Source: Cyclina sinensis
Taxonomy: Eukaryota > Mollusca > Bivalvia > Venerida > Veneridae
NCBI GenBank assembly: GCA_012932295.1
Contig: JAAONU010000085.1
Coordinates: forward strand, 57,089 to 121,088
DNA length: 64,000 nucleotides
Direction of reading: 5' to 3'
Shown here: positions 45,757-56,636 of the stretch, piece after piece
Numbering within the stretch: the first letter of the stretch is position 1
How the letters are laid out: the number at the start of each line of letters is the position of its first letter
The notes under the pieces: generated by a model
Databases searched by the model: none
What the model was told of the DNA's origin: nothing
The model's input: the letters and a program-made list of their open reading frames with translations, nothing else
Made by a program: the position numbers and the translations under genes

Positions 45757-46440
45757 TAGATCTAGGCAGGTTATACATTATCACAGATTGCTTTTATTTT
45801 CTGAAATAGTGGAGCTATTCTACTTACCTTGGCATTGGCTTGGGCATCATGCTTTGGTAAAGTTCTTGTGTGCAAGCTGGTATATAGGTTACACCTGAAG
45901 GGAATGAATTTTAACTTCATTTACTTGTTCTCTGATGATCTCACAGGAGAGGCATAACTGATAAGTCCCATAACTCTGTTTTGCCAACCAACACCCCCCC
46001 CCCCTTTGCATGCAAGCTGGTATCTCAGTATCTATTAAAGAGAATGGTTTGAAACTTCATAAACTTGTTCTCTGTGAATATTTTACATGAAGTGTGCACG
46101 TTTCCTAACTCTGATTTGATTTTTTCCAGGGTTTATGTCCCAATTTCAACTTTGTGTATGTTTTTTTGTTTGTATTCATTTGTAATGCATAAACTGGTAT
46201 CTCAGTAACTACTTAAGGGAATGGATTGAAACTTCATATACTTGTTCTCTCTGTGATGATCTTACATGATAATCACAAGTCCTTTAACTATGGTTTGCTT
46301 TTTCCCAGATTAATGCCCCTGAGTTTTGACTTACTGCAATGAATTGATGAAACATGAAAGTATTTTATGAGTAAAAATCTAGGCATTATTCTTTTCTGAT
46401 TATATATAAACAATATTTTCTTTATACACTGTTATTCTAG
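45757..46440 (-). repeat. Diverged tandem units upstream of the recombinase-like relic
   Basis: Three units of about 150-180 bp share GAATGGATTGAAACTTCATA, TTGTTCTCTGTGATGAT and TGCAAGCTGGTATCTCAGTA. It ends at the polypyrimidine/acceptor TGTTATTCTAG before 46441. A C-tract is at about 45992-46002. Confidence 0.6.
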
Positions 46441-47413
46441 ATGTGGACACTGCTCAGATATGGCACAAGGAATTTTTGAGACAGGTTCTGTACCATTGCA
46501 ATCACCAGCTCACCATTCAATTAAAGTACAGAAAGTTTCTGCCAAGCACCATGGTTTACGAGACTATGGCAAAGAACATTGTTGCTTCTACTGTGAAAAG
46601 ATGGTGAGAAAAATGGCACGTAATCTATTAGCAGTCCATTCAGATGAACTTGATGTCAAATCCATCCCTTCTCTTCTGTTATGGGATCTTGCAAAGAACT
46701 TGAAAGGATAAAGCAGAAAAGAAAAGATACTCTTGATCTCTTGAGAAACCTTGGAGATTTTAATCATAACGTTGAAGTATTAGCTACTGGGTCAGGAACA
46801 TTGATTGTGGGTAAATGAAATCAACTGTAGCCCAGCAGATTACTTACCTTGTAGTGGATGCTATGTATTCTATCTGAAAAAAAGAACTGTGGAGACATTG
46901 CCTTTAAAAATGTCTTTAGAAAGGTATTATCCGAGAATACTTTAAATAACATGTTTTATCATGTTATGAGAAGGCTCTAGTTCTTTTTTTTCTCCTGAAA
47001 AGAACCAGTTTGAATAGATTCCAATTAAAATTTGTGACTGATGTATTTTTAGCAGTAAATTGCTTGACAAAAATTCAGGCTTTAGACAGAATGTTCTTAA
47101 TTTTCACATGCATTACAATCTAGGCTCTTTTCAAAAGATTCAAAACAAAGTACATTATATTTGAACAGAATGAGCTTGACAAATCTCTGAAAGCAGTCAT
47201 GACAAAACTGAAAAAAACACATTGGTGAAGATAAACGGACATGGCTTGCATTAGCCAGAGTGCTGTTAGCTCGTATAACCATTTTCAGTAAAAGAAGAGG
47301 GAATGAACCATCAAAATGTCGTTGGGAGCATGGAAATGGCTGGATGACTCGCAACACCATAACAAAGAAATTCAGATGACACTAACAGAAGTTGAAAAGC
47401 ATCTTCTTAAGAG
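46441..47413 (+). pseudogene. Recombinase-like relic, exon 1 (zinc-finger part)
   Basis: After TTATTCTAG the frame reads CGHCSDMAQGIFETG, then DYGKEHCCFYCEKMVRKM and NLLAVHSDELDV. It shifts to KELERIKQKRKDTLDLLRN and VEVLATGSGTLIVGK, shifts to INCSPADYLPCSGCYVFYLK, and at an A7 run shifts to ELWRHC. About 46910-47140 is unreadable. Then LKAVMTKLKK, WLALARVLLARITIFSKRRG and MTLTEVEKHLLKR lead to the donor AAGAG|GTATG. Confidence 0.7.
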
Positions 47414-47724
47414 GTATGTTGTATGTTTATTTGGAATATTAGTTTATAAGGTAAGTTTTACAATGTTCAAAAATGAGCTAGTATATCAAAGCTGGTAAGA
47501 TGACAATTTTTTTATGAGTAGTGGCAAAGGATAGTTTTACAGTGACCTTATTGTAAAAACTGTTTCTGCTTAGTAACTTTTGTTTGATGGCAAGCTTTCA
47601 GATTTCATCTGAACATTTCCTTCTGAAAGGTACTGCACTCTGGAAATAAGCTTTAGTATGAATATTCTCCTAATAATAATGTAGAAATACAATGAATGTA
47701 TCTTTTGAAGCTAAAGAAAGAAAA

Positions 47725-47945
47725 CAATCTGTTAGCTGGATTCAAACCTGTGACCTTCACTTTAGTAAAATCTGTTAGCTGGATTCAAACCTGTGACCTT
47801 CACTTTAGTAAAATCTGTTAGCTGGATTCAAACCTGTGACCTTCACTTTAGTAAAATCTGTTAGCTGGATTCAAACCTGTGACCTTCACTTTAGTAAAAT
47901 CTGTTAGCTGGATTCAAACCTGTGACCTTCACTTTGGTAAAATCT
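47725..47945 (+). repeat. 43 bp minisatellite, five copies
   Basis: Units of CTGTTAGCTGGATTCAAACC, TGTGACCTTCACTTTAGTAA, AAT repeat with a 43 bp period, nearly identical, in the intron after exon 1 of the recombinase-like relic. Confidence 0.93.
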
Positions 47946-48445
47946 GTTTAAACACCTTTACAAACTAGCAGAGATTACCTTTTGTCATTTACAATACAGA
48001 GACTTTACCAGCTCAGTCAAAGGATAATATTTGTACTGCTAAAATTTAAAAACTCTTATCATGAAAATCTTCTAAGACAGATGCTAGCTTATGTACTTAG
48101 ATTAAATGCCTTCTAAACAGCACAAGAATTTCAACTAATAGGAGACATTTAATTTTTTTCTACAAACAAAGAAAATTTGAAAGGAAATTTTTACAAGCAC
48201 TAACTTTATGAATACTGGTATTAATTGGAATTATGTTTTCTCCTGTAAAGTCTAGAGGTTTCAGTGTGTCTCACCACCTGACATATCTGGTAAAATTTCA
48301 TTCAGTCTGGTAAAATCACTGAACTTTTACAGTAGACAAAGAAGAAAAATTATTTTGGTCTGGTAAAAGCTGTCACTGTTTCATGAAGTCTGGACTAAAC
48401 ACATATGAATCAAAGTTTAAACTTTCTAAGCATAATTAATTACAG

Positions 48446-49973
48446 GATGTATCTGATTGAAATTCTTGGAAAGCAGGACCGTAAAGTACCAGTGCTGTTG
48501 ACAGCAGACATGAGAGAAGCATTGGAGCTCCTAATAAGTACAAGGGAGAAAGCCGGTATACCTGCCAGTGGTGTTGACAGCAGACATGAGAGAAGCATTG
48601 GAGCTCTTAATAAGTACAAGGGAGAAAGCCGGTATACCTGCCAGTGGTGTTGACAGCAGACATGAGAAAAGCATTGGAGCTCCTAATAAGTACAAGGGAG
48701 AAAGCGGGTATACCTGCCAGTCCTGTTGACAGCAGACATGAGAGAAGCATTGGAGCTCTTAATAAGTACAAGGGAGAAAGCCGGTATACCTGCCAGTGGT
48801 GTTGACAGCAGACATGAGAAAAGCATTGGAGCTCCTAATAAGTACAAGGGAGAAAGCGGGACCGTAAAGTACCAGTGCTGTTGACAGCAGACATGAGAGA
48901 AGCATTGGAGCTCCTAATAAGTACAAGGGAGAAAGCAGGACCGTAGAGTACCAGTGCTGTTGACAGCAGACATGAGAAAAGCATTGGAGCTCTTAATAAG
49001 TACAAGGGAGAAAGCCGGTATACCTGCCAGTGGTGTTGACAGCAGACATGAGAAAAGCATTGGAGCTCCTAATAAGTACAAGGGAGAAAGCCGGTATACC
49101 TGCCAGTCCTGTTGACAGCAGACATGAGAGAAGCATTGGAGCTCCTAATAAGTACAAGGGAGAAAGCAGGTATACCTGCCAGTGGTGTTGACAGCAGACA
49201 TGAGAGAAGCATTGGAGCTCCTAATAAGTACAAGGGAGAAAGCAGGTATACCTGCCAGTGGTGTTGACAGCAGACATGAGAGAAGCATTGGAGCTCTCAA
49301 TAAGTACAAGGGAGAAAGCCGGTATACCTGCCAGTGGTGTTGACAGCAGACATGAGAAATGCATTGGAGCTCCTAATAAGTACAAGGGAGAAAGCCGGTA
49401 TACCTGCCAGTGGTGTTGACAGCAGACATGAGAGAAGCATTGGAGCTCCTAATAAGTACAAGGGAGAAAGTAGGACCGTAAAGTACCAGTCCTGTTGACA
49501 GCAGACATGAGAAAAGCATTGGAGCTCTTAATAAGTACAAGGGAGAAAGCCGGTATACCTGCCAGTGGTGTTGACAGCAGACATGAGAAAAGCATTGGAG
49601 CTTCTAATAAGTACAAGGGGGAAAGCCGGTATACCTGCCAGTGGTGTTGACAGCAGACATGAGAGAAGCATTGGAGCTCTTAATAAGTGCAAGGGAGAAA
49701 GCCGGTATACCTGCCAGTGGTGTTGGCAGCAGACATGAGAGAAGCATTGGAGCTCCTAATAAGTACAAGATGGAAAGCGGGACCGTAAAGTACCAGTGCT
49801 GTTGGCAGCAGACATGAGAGAAGCATTGGAGCTCCTAATAAGTACAAGGGGGAAAGCGGGACCGTAAAGTACCAGTGCTGTTGGCAGCAGACATGAGAGA
49901 AGCATTGGAGCTCCTAATAAGTACGAGGGAGAAAGCCGGTATACCTGCAAGCAACCCGTATGTTTTCTCACAG
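48446..49973 (+). pseudogene. Recombinase-like relic, exon 2, expanded by a minisatellite
   Basis: Entry (MYLIEILGKQDRKVPVLL) and exit (STREKAGIPASNPYVFSQ, donor CAG|GTAAAA) are each intact. If a single unit were present, the exon would be roughly 150 bp and encode one continuous segment. Instead about nineteen copies of a 76 bp stretch lie between, and 76 is not divisible by three. Confidence 0.78.
48480..49948 (+). repeat. 76 bp minisatellite of about nineteen copies inside an exon
   Basis: Units contain GTTGACAGCAGACATGAGAG, AAGCATTGGAGCTCCTAATA and AGTACAAGGGAGAAAGC. Most end GGTATACCTGCCAGTGGT; a second class ends GGACCGTAAAGTACCAGTGC. The two classes alternate irregularly, which suggests unequal exchange between the sequences that originally flanked the first unit. 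Confidence 0.95.
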
Positions 49974-50640
49974 GTAAAAACAGTAGTGACACACTCCCAG
50001 ATAAAAATAAAATTATGCATCTTTAAATTGTAAATTATATATAGAAGTGTTTAGTATTGAAACCATTAAGTTACTAATTATCATACATGTATTTTCAGTT
50101 GGAGGTGTAGTCAGTGCAAACAGTTTAAAACATCAGGTCATGAGAAACATATGTACTGCTAATTTATTCAGCAGAAATATTTCATTCCTAACACAGATTT
50201 CATCAATGTTGAGTTTGTGGCATTTTCACATTTATAAAGCAATTCCGTAAAATTCCAGCTGATATAAAAAAGAGGCGATTTTGCTCTTAACCAAACGTGT
50301 ATTTATCTTGGTCATTACGTATAGGACTGAGTTGAAATATCATATCATAAAGGTGTTCAAGGAAATCAAAACATTATGTAAAACAACTTTGGAATTAACT
50401 TGTAATTTATGGCCTTAATTGAACTTAAAATTTTGTAAAGGTTTTGCCTCAACTAAATTTGGTCAAGGTTTTGCATACAAGAAACTTCAAACTTCACTTA
50501 GGTGTTGAAATGCATTGTGGTTAGTGTTTAGTTTATTGACAGATATTTTGTTCTTTCAAAATACTTGCTCAGATTTCATCATCAAGCACTGTGTACATTC
50601 TAACAGATTAATTTTATATGCTGTTTATAGACAGTTTTTA
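49974..50640. other. Intronic sequence without recognised content
   Basis: Between exon 2 and the family F copy. A frame near 50047-50250 follows a TTTTCAG, but its phase does not suit the gene and I leave it out. Confidence 0.5.
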
Positions 50641-51215
50641 TGCTCCCCGAAAGGGCGAGCATATAGTTGCCGCTTTGTTCGTCCGTCCGTCTGTTCGTCC
50701 GTCTGTCATAATTTTGTCTGGAGCATAACTCAAAAACTATGAGAGATATCAAGACGAAACTTCATAGGTAGTTAGATCTCATTTTTAATTTTTGAGTTAT
50801 TGCCCTTTGAAATTTCTCATACTTATTTTTTGTCCGGGGCATATCTCACAAAGTATTAGAGTTATCAACTTGAAACTTTACAAGTAGATAGATCTCATTG
50901 ATGAGCAGTGCAGTGCACAAGAACCATAACTCTTGCTTTATAAGTTTTTGACTTATTGCAGTTTTAATTTCTCATACTTATTTTTTGTCCGGGGCATATC
51001 TCACAAAGTATAAGAGATATTAACATGAAACTTTATCGGTAGATAGATCTCTATGAGGAGAAGTGCAGCATGCAAGAACCGTAACTCTATTTTGCATAAT
51101 TTAGGAGTTATTGCCCTTTGTTATTTTCATACTTTAAAAATACATATTAAACAATAGCCCTCTTGGATTGGCATTTATTTGGGGAGCATCCATCGGTTCT
51201 ACCGATTTCTTGTTG
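50641..51215 (-). repeat. Family F element, full length, in intron
   Basis: It starts TGCTCCCCGAAAGGGCGAGC with ATATAGTT and GTCCGTCCGTCTGTTCGTCC, has three internal units with TTTTTGTCCGGGGCATATC, and ends TTTGGGGAGCATCCATCGGT, TCTACCGATTTCTTGTT. The inverted ends TGCTCCCC / GGGGAGCA make it the reference copy for this family here. Confidence 0.85.
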
Positions 51216-51400
51216 TTACATGTAATTATATAACCCTGTTTTTGGATGCTTTGATAAAGATACACTAAATGTAATTGCAACTGAACATCAACATAATTGA
51301 GATGTGTTTATAATATGGAATGACTCTTATTTCAGTTATGGCTTATTTTCATTTATTAAGCTGCAAATATCTAACTCTTCAGTACATTTTTACTTCATAG

Positions 51401-51523
51401 GGAAAGGTGGGACATTTGAGTGGCTGTCAGTGTATAAGAGAGGCTACAGAAGCATGTAATCTACAGAAACCAAAATTAATAACCACTACCCTTTTCAGAA
51501 AATATACAGCAACTGTTGCACAG
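51401..51523 (+). pseudogene. Recombinase-like relic, exon 3 (Arg box)
   Basis: 41 codons, phase 0 at both ends, between CTTCATAG and CAG|GTAAGA. It reads GKVGHLSGCQCIREATEACN then KLITTTLFRKYTATVAQ. The LFRK arginine (residue 33) lines up with the second arginine of tyrosine recombinases. No lesion inside this exon. Confidence 0.78.
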
Positions 51524-52096
51524 GTAAGACAGTTTTTAGGAAGTATATTTTAAAGTAAAAAACACCAAGTGTGGAGTGAAAGAATTCATTTAATATGAAA
51601 TGTGCATTATGAACGTTTGAATTCAGATTTCAGACTTTTTAAAGCTCCGTTTTCTACCTAAGACTGTTGTTTTTGTTTTTTTTTCATTTTCATTATTTTT
51701 TTTAATTTTCCAGGTTACACCTACATGGGCATTTTTTATTGTGAAAAGGTTAATTAAGTTTTACTTTCTAGACTTTGACTATGACTTTTTTTTCTTACCT
51801 TGACATTCTGGCATCATGTTAGCTTTACGTTGATCTACTTTAGCTAAATTGTTAGAGGTAGAGTAAAAATATCAAAATAATGCAACTTAATGCTACTCTT
51901 TAAAGCATTCATACTCGGTCAACAATAGCCCTCTTTTTAAGGTATTTATCTATGCCCTTTAAAAATTAGCTTCATTCTAGGGACCTTCAGAGAATAATGA
52001 ATGAATAACTTTGAAATTACATCACAGAATTTAATATTTTGAGTTGTGATATTTTGTGTACAATATTTTCAGAGAGTATTCTGTTTTATTCCTCAG

Positions 52097-52292
52097 ATTT
52101 TAAATTTGTCGGAGAACGATGTTGGGGTGTTGACAAGGCACATGGGCCACGAGCTTGCAGTGCATCACAAATTCTACGGATTGCAGGAGGACATAACTGA
52201 TCTGACTAAAATTAACAAACTGCTATTGTTGATTGATGGGGGCAAAGTCAGTCACTTTCAGGGGAAAGACCTTGATGATGTTGCTGTCAGTG
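52097..52292 (+). pseudogene. Recombinase-like relic, exon 4 (GH..Y box)
   Basis: It reads ILNLSENDVGVLTRHMGHEL, AVHHKFYGLQEDITDL and KVSHFQGKDLDDVAVSG, donor G|GTAAGT. The H of MGHE and the Y of KFY are nine residues apart, the spacing seen in tyrosine recombinases. No lesion inside this exon. Confidence 0.8.
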
Positions 52293-52435
52293 GTAAGTGA
52301 ATAATAGTCCAAAGATAACTTTCATTGTAATTTCATCTTCTTAGCAGTTTCAGCTCAACTCAATTCCTGTGTGACCCACGGCCTTCTAACTTCACGGAGG
52401 GATAACACCTTTACGGAGAAAAACTGTAACTGGTT

Positions 52436-52707
52436 TTGAAGGTGGCTCGGTGGCCGAGTGGTTTGTGCGTTGAGCTACGAAGCTAGCGACCCGGGTTCGA
52501 TTCCGGGTAGTGACTGAGTCACGGACTGATTTCCTAGGACTGGGTGGTAACCTAACCAGGTACTGTTTCCAGCAGTATCGGCCTAGACTGGGGATCGGGG
52601 AGGTAAAATACACGCACCGTGGGCTCTTCTGGAAATAAGTTGTTCCATCCACACCAGGTGGGGACTTTCGTTGACTACCCACGTTAAATAAAAAACCTTT
52701 ACCTTTA
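52436..52707 (+). repeat. tRNA-derived SINE
   Basis: The head GGTGGCCGAGTGGTTTGTGC, GAAGCTAGCGACCCGG and GGTTCGATTCCGGGTAG has A-box and B-box motifs of a Ser-type tRNA. The body continues through GGTAACCTAACCAGGTACTG and CAGGTGGGGACTTTCG to an A-rich tail TAAATAAAAAACC. Length about 270 bp; it lies in the intron after exon 4 of the recombinase-like relic. Confidence 0.8.
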
Positions 52708-53749
52708 GTTCTTTGAGGTCATTGTCATGAAGATCAAGGTCAACACAACATTCAATGTTTAAATTGTTGCTATTGAAAAACTTTAATTCTTGAGCCCTCT
52801 GACTTACAACTTGAGGACATGACCCTATGTTTATTAAGATCAAAAGGTCAAAGATCAAGTCACTTTGTTAAATAATTGATAGAAAAATACTTGCCACTAA
52901 ACTTCTAAAAGTCTTTCCTCTTTGTGTCCTCATAGGTCAACTTGATTGTACAAAGTGCATGGAAATGAAGAGTTATACTACTCACCCTTGCATTCTTGAC
53001 TAGATTGCTGATATAAAGTATTTTGCAATTTCACATTAACTTTGTTATCAATTAATGGATTTGCTTCAAATATAGTTGTTCTTTAATCTTTGTTAACAAC
53101 CACATAATACTCTAACACCAATATTTCATGAATTATGCCCCCTTTTAGAATTTCTGGTTAAAGTTTGTATACACTTACATTCTGAGTCTGTTGTCTTTAA
53201 TTGGATTGGATTCAAACTCAAAGCAACTGTTTCATATCAATACTAACATAATAACCCTGGTATCTTTTTATGAGTTGTAGCATTGCTCACTTAGAATTTT
53301 TGCTAAAAAGTTTGATATGCATAACTTTCTCTTTATTCATACATTTGTTATTTACACTGTACATTTTTTCATCGTTAAATTGTTTCGTAGTCTGTTAATA
53401 TATATCTCTCTGTCCACAACAACTGGTTCCTGCAGAACACAATATTTTTCATGAAAATTAAATATGGATAGATGGCAATGTGGAGATAGTGCGGGTTCTT
53501 TTACAAGCCCCCATTTCACTACCCAGCATTGAAAGAAGCAGACAAGGTTGTCTCCTCTGACAGTTGTTATAGCTTTGTCTTATGTTTAATAAGCTGCAGG
53601 TTGACATGTGTTATATTTGTTTCCCAAAAGAAACAATTTACAAGAAGATTTTCTGTAGTAATTGACTGTAAGGATTTGACATGAGTGTTATGTGTATGGC
53701 TCAGTCAGTCTTAATTTTCCAGGAGTCACGTAAAATATCATGTTTTTAG

Positions 53750-53839
53750 ATTTGTTTCATGAACAACAACAAGATGAAGATAGATGTCAAGAACATACGG
53801 AGACTGATCAAGACAGTACTGTTACCACCACAGGCACAC
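53750..53839 (+). pseudogene. Recombinase-like relic, exon 5
   Basis: After TGTTTTTAG the frame continues as DLFHEQQQDEDRCQEH and TETDQDSTVTTTG, ending C|GTAAGA. An acidic, glutamine-rich linker; phase 1 in and 1 out. Confidence 0.7.
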
Positions 53840-53932
53840 GTAAGAAAACAAGATAATCATTTTCCTTCTATTTAGTCATTTTCCTACTTTTTCTTACACA
53901 TTTACAGAAGACTCTTACTGTTCCTTCTTTTT

Positions 53933-54375
53933 AGCTCACCTGAACACAAAGTCCTCAAGGTGAGCTTTACTAATCGGTCTTTGTCTGTCATCCGTCTGTC
54001 CATCCATTGTCAACTTTTCATTCAAACCACAACTCCTCCAAAATCATTGGTCCAAATTTAATGAAATTTGCCTGGGATGTTCCTTGCATGAAGCTCTACC
54101 AAGATTGTTATATCTTTAAAAATCTTCTTCTCTGAAACCTGAAGGCCTGGAGCTCAGATATTTGGTAAGAAGCATTATCTGTCACCAAGTTTTTTCAAAT
54201 AATGACCCTGGGGTCAAAACTGTACCCACCCCAGTTGTCAGTTGATTTTACTTAGATTTAAAGGAAAACTTAAAAATCATCTTGTCAAAAACTACAAGAT
54301 ATTTGATGTGCAGCATTGTCTAGTGGACCTCTACCAAGTATGTTCAAATCATAGCCTTTGGGTCAAACAACACCC
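53933..54375 (-). repeat. Core B hairpin element, truncated
   Basis: It starts AGCTCACCTGAACACAAAGT, CCTCAAGGTGAGC (hairpin), then CCGTCTGTCCATCCATTGTC and about two core B units (GGGGTCAAAACTGTACCCAC). It is cut by the SINE at 54376 and never reaches the GGCCATNATGGCC end. It lies in the intron before exon 6. Confidence 0.75.
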
Positions 54376-54540
54376 CTGGTTCTTTTGCATGCACAATGTA
54401 CATCACAGATACATGGGACCTCGGTTTAACGTCTTATCCGAAAGACAATTAGTAATGTTAGTGGAGGAGCGGGGGTCGATCTTGGGACCCCAGGGTTATC
54501 AGTCCAGCGCGTTACCACGTGTTCCAGGCTAGTGATTTCG
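54376..54540 (-). repeat. tRNA-derived SINE, minus strand
   Basis: Minus-strand head GTGGTAACGCGCTGGACTGA and GGTCCCAAGATCGACCCC (A and B boxes), then CGGATAAGACGTTAAACCGA and AGGTCCCATGTATCTGTG, ending AAAAGAACCAGGGGTG. The body resembles a SINE common in bivalves, from memory. Confidence 0.7.
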
Positions 54541-54748
54541 ACTGGCCTTTTATACCCAGGCTTCTCTTTAAGGAGAACACAAGAATCTGTTGCCTGTCTT
54601 TGTGCAATTATACCCCCCTCGTTTGGAACCTTATTTAAAAGTGTAGAACTGTCAGTTTTATAATAATTGATACTGTAGATTTTCTAACGTGTATTAAAAT
54701 AATTTGATTATTTTTCCTACTGCTGATTCATCTCTATTCCTTTTCCAG

Positions 54749-54792
54749 ACGACGAAAATGGTCTCTTAATGGGCATGGATGTTTGGAATTAG
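54749..54792 (+). pseudogene. Recombinase-like relic, terminal exon 6
   Basis: After CTTTTCCAG the frame reads DENGLLMGMDVWN and TAG. Phase matches exon 5. Confidence 0.65.
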
Positions 54793-55218
54793 GCTGCTTG
54801 TTATTACACCAGTAAATAGTGTTGAGATCACGGATCTTGCTGTCATTCTCAGAGGGGTGCATTTAACAGGACTAGAACTTATTAAACATTACTTTTTCCA
54901 TAGCTTATCATACAAGGATATTATATTGTTATTATATATTGTGAATAATATTAAACAAAGCTTGCGTCAACTTTAACATCGCTTTAGTATTAACTATTTC
55001 TTGTGTGTGACACGGGGGTATGCCATTGACAAGTTCTTGTCGAGATTGTGATATTCTTTTTAGTGATTAATGAGATAAATGTCTTGTTTCATGTATTGTA
55101 GTTCACTGTTACTTGAATAAATTTTATGTTTGAGAACGAATTATGTTTTCCTTCTTTTACCTTCACATTTGAAAAACAGAACCGATTTTTTAAATTTCTT
55201 TCTAACAAATGTTCTGAT
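54793..55218. other. 3' flank of the recombinase-like relic
   Basis: AT-rich. AATAAA near 55120 (TTGAATAAATTTTATG) could serve as a polyadenylation signal about 330 bp after the stop. No other feature. Confidence 0.4.
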
Positions 55219-56636
55219 GACTAAGTTCTAAGATCTAAGTTATAAGAACTAAGTTCTAAGATCTAAGTTATAAGAACTAAGTTCTAAGATCTAAGTTGTA
55301 AGAACTAAGTTCTAAGATCTAAGTTGTAAGAACTAAGTTCTAAGATCTAAGTTGTAAGAACTAAGTTCTAAGATCTAAGTTATAAGAACTAAGTTCTAAG
55401 ATCTAAGTTGTAAGAACTAAGTTCTAAGATCTAAGTTGTAAGAACTAAGATCTAAGTTGTAAGAACTACATGTAAGTTCTAATATCTAAGTTGTAAGAAC
55501 TAAGATCTAAGTTGTAAGAACTAAGTTCTAAGATCTAAGTTGTAAGAACTAAGATCTAAGTTGTAAGAACTAAGTTCTAAGATCTAAGTTGTAAGAACTA
55601 AGTTCTAAGATCTAAGTTATAAGAACTAAATTCTAAGTTGTAAGTTGTAAGAACTAAGTTCTAAGATCTAAGTTATAAGAACTAAGTTCTAAGATCTAAG
55701 TTGTAAGAACTAAGATCTAAGTTGTAAGAACTAAGTTCTAAGATCTAAGTTGTAAGAACTAAGATCTAAGTTGTAAGAATTAAGATCTAAGTTATAAGAA
55801 CTAAGTTCTAAGATCTAAGTTGTAAGAATTAAGTTCTAAGATCTAAGTTGTAAGAACTAAGTTCTAAGATCTCAGTTGTAAGAACTAAGATCTAAGTTGT
55901 AAGAATTAAGTTCTAAGATCTAAGTTATAAGAACTAAGTTCTAAGATCTAAGTTGTAAGAATTAAGTTCTCAGATCTAAGTTGTAAGAACTAAGTTTTAA
56001 GATCTAAGTTGTAAGAACTAAGATCTAAGTTGTAAGAATTAAGTTCTTAGATCTAAGTTGTAAGAATTAAGTTCTAAGATCTAAGTTATAAGAATTAAGT
56101 TCTAAGGTCTAAGTTGTAAGAACTAAGTTCTAAGATCTAAGTTGTAAGAACTAAGATCTAAGTTGTAAGAACTAAGTTCTAAGATCTAAGTTGTAAGAAC
56201 TAAGTTCTAAGATCTAAGTTGTAAAAACTAAGTTCTAAGATCTAAGTTGTAAGAACTAAGTTCTAAGATCTAAGTTGTAAGAACTAAGTTCTAAGATCTA
56301 AGTTATAAGAACTAAGTTCTAAGATCTAAGTTGTAAGAACTAAGTTCTAAGATCTTAGTTAAAAGAACTAAGTTCTAAGATCTAAGTTATTAGAACTAAG
56401 TTCTAAGATCTAAGTTATAAGAACTAAGATTTAAGTTGTAAGAACTAAGTTCTAAGATCTAAGTTGTAAGAACTAAGATCTAAGTTATAAGAACTAAGAT
56501 TTAAGTTGTAAGAACTAAGTTCTAAGATCTAAGTTGTAAGAACTAAGTTCTAAGATCTAAGTTGTAAGAACTAAGTTCTAAGATCTAAGTTGTAAGAACT
56601 AAGTTTTAAGATCTAAGTTGTAAGAACTAAGTTCTT
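55219..56636 (+). repeat. 28 bp satellite, about 1.4 kb
   Basis: Units AAGTTCTAAGATCTAAGTTR, TAAGAACT (28 bp) alternate with a 21 bp form lacking one AAGTTCT. Nearly every unit holds the palindrome AGATCT, and the unit is built from the short word CTAAG and its near-inverse CTTAG. Some copies carry single changes (GATCTCAGTT, AAGTTTTAAG). Confidence 0.95.

Larger units (their letters stand above)
46441..54792 (+). pseudogene. Tyrosine-recombinase-like gene with zinc fingers, six exons, broken
   Basis: Exons: 46441-47413, 48446-49973, 51401-51523, 52097-52292, 53750-53839, 54749-54792 (TAG). Phases agree at all joins with GT-AG sites, apart from the repeat-expanded second exon. Exon 1 has cysteine/histidine modules (CGHC; CFYCEKMVRKMA..VH; LPCSGCYVFYLKK then ELWRHC). 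Exon 2 has RKVPVLLTADMREALELL. Exons 3-4 have TTTLFRKYTATVAQ and MGHELAVHHKFYG, matching the R, then G-H-x8-Y, end of tyrosine recombinases; the usual H of HxxR is T. Crypton-type elements use such enzymes, but assignment is inference. Frameshifts (near 46688, 46820, 46890, 47215 and 47300) and the minisatellite in exon 2 rule out an intact product. Earlier 5' exons may exist but are not recognised. Confidence 0.78.

Noticed and set aside
48480..49948. CRISPR-like array or internally repetitive protein
   Set aside because: No spacers, and the 76 bp period does not keep a reading frame.
50047..50250. Extra exon of the recombinase-like relic after a TTTTCAG
   Set aside because: Phase 0 gives a stop within four codons; joining exon 2 directly to 51401 preserves phase and motif order.
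52443..52515. tRNA gene on the plus strand
   Set aside because: A and B boxes are present, but the acceptor stem is poor and a SINE body with an A-rich tail follows.
54455..54536. tRNA gene on the minus strand
   Set aside because: tRNA-like head only; it continues into a SINE body.
55219..56636. CRISPR-like array
   Set aside because: Units are directly tandem with no unique spacers, in eukaryotic DNA.
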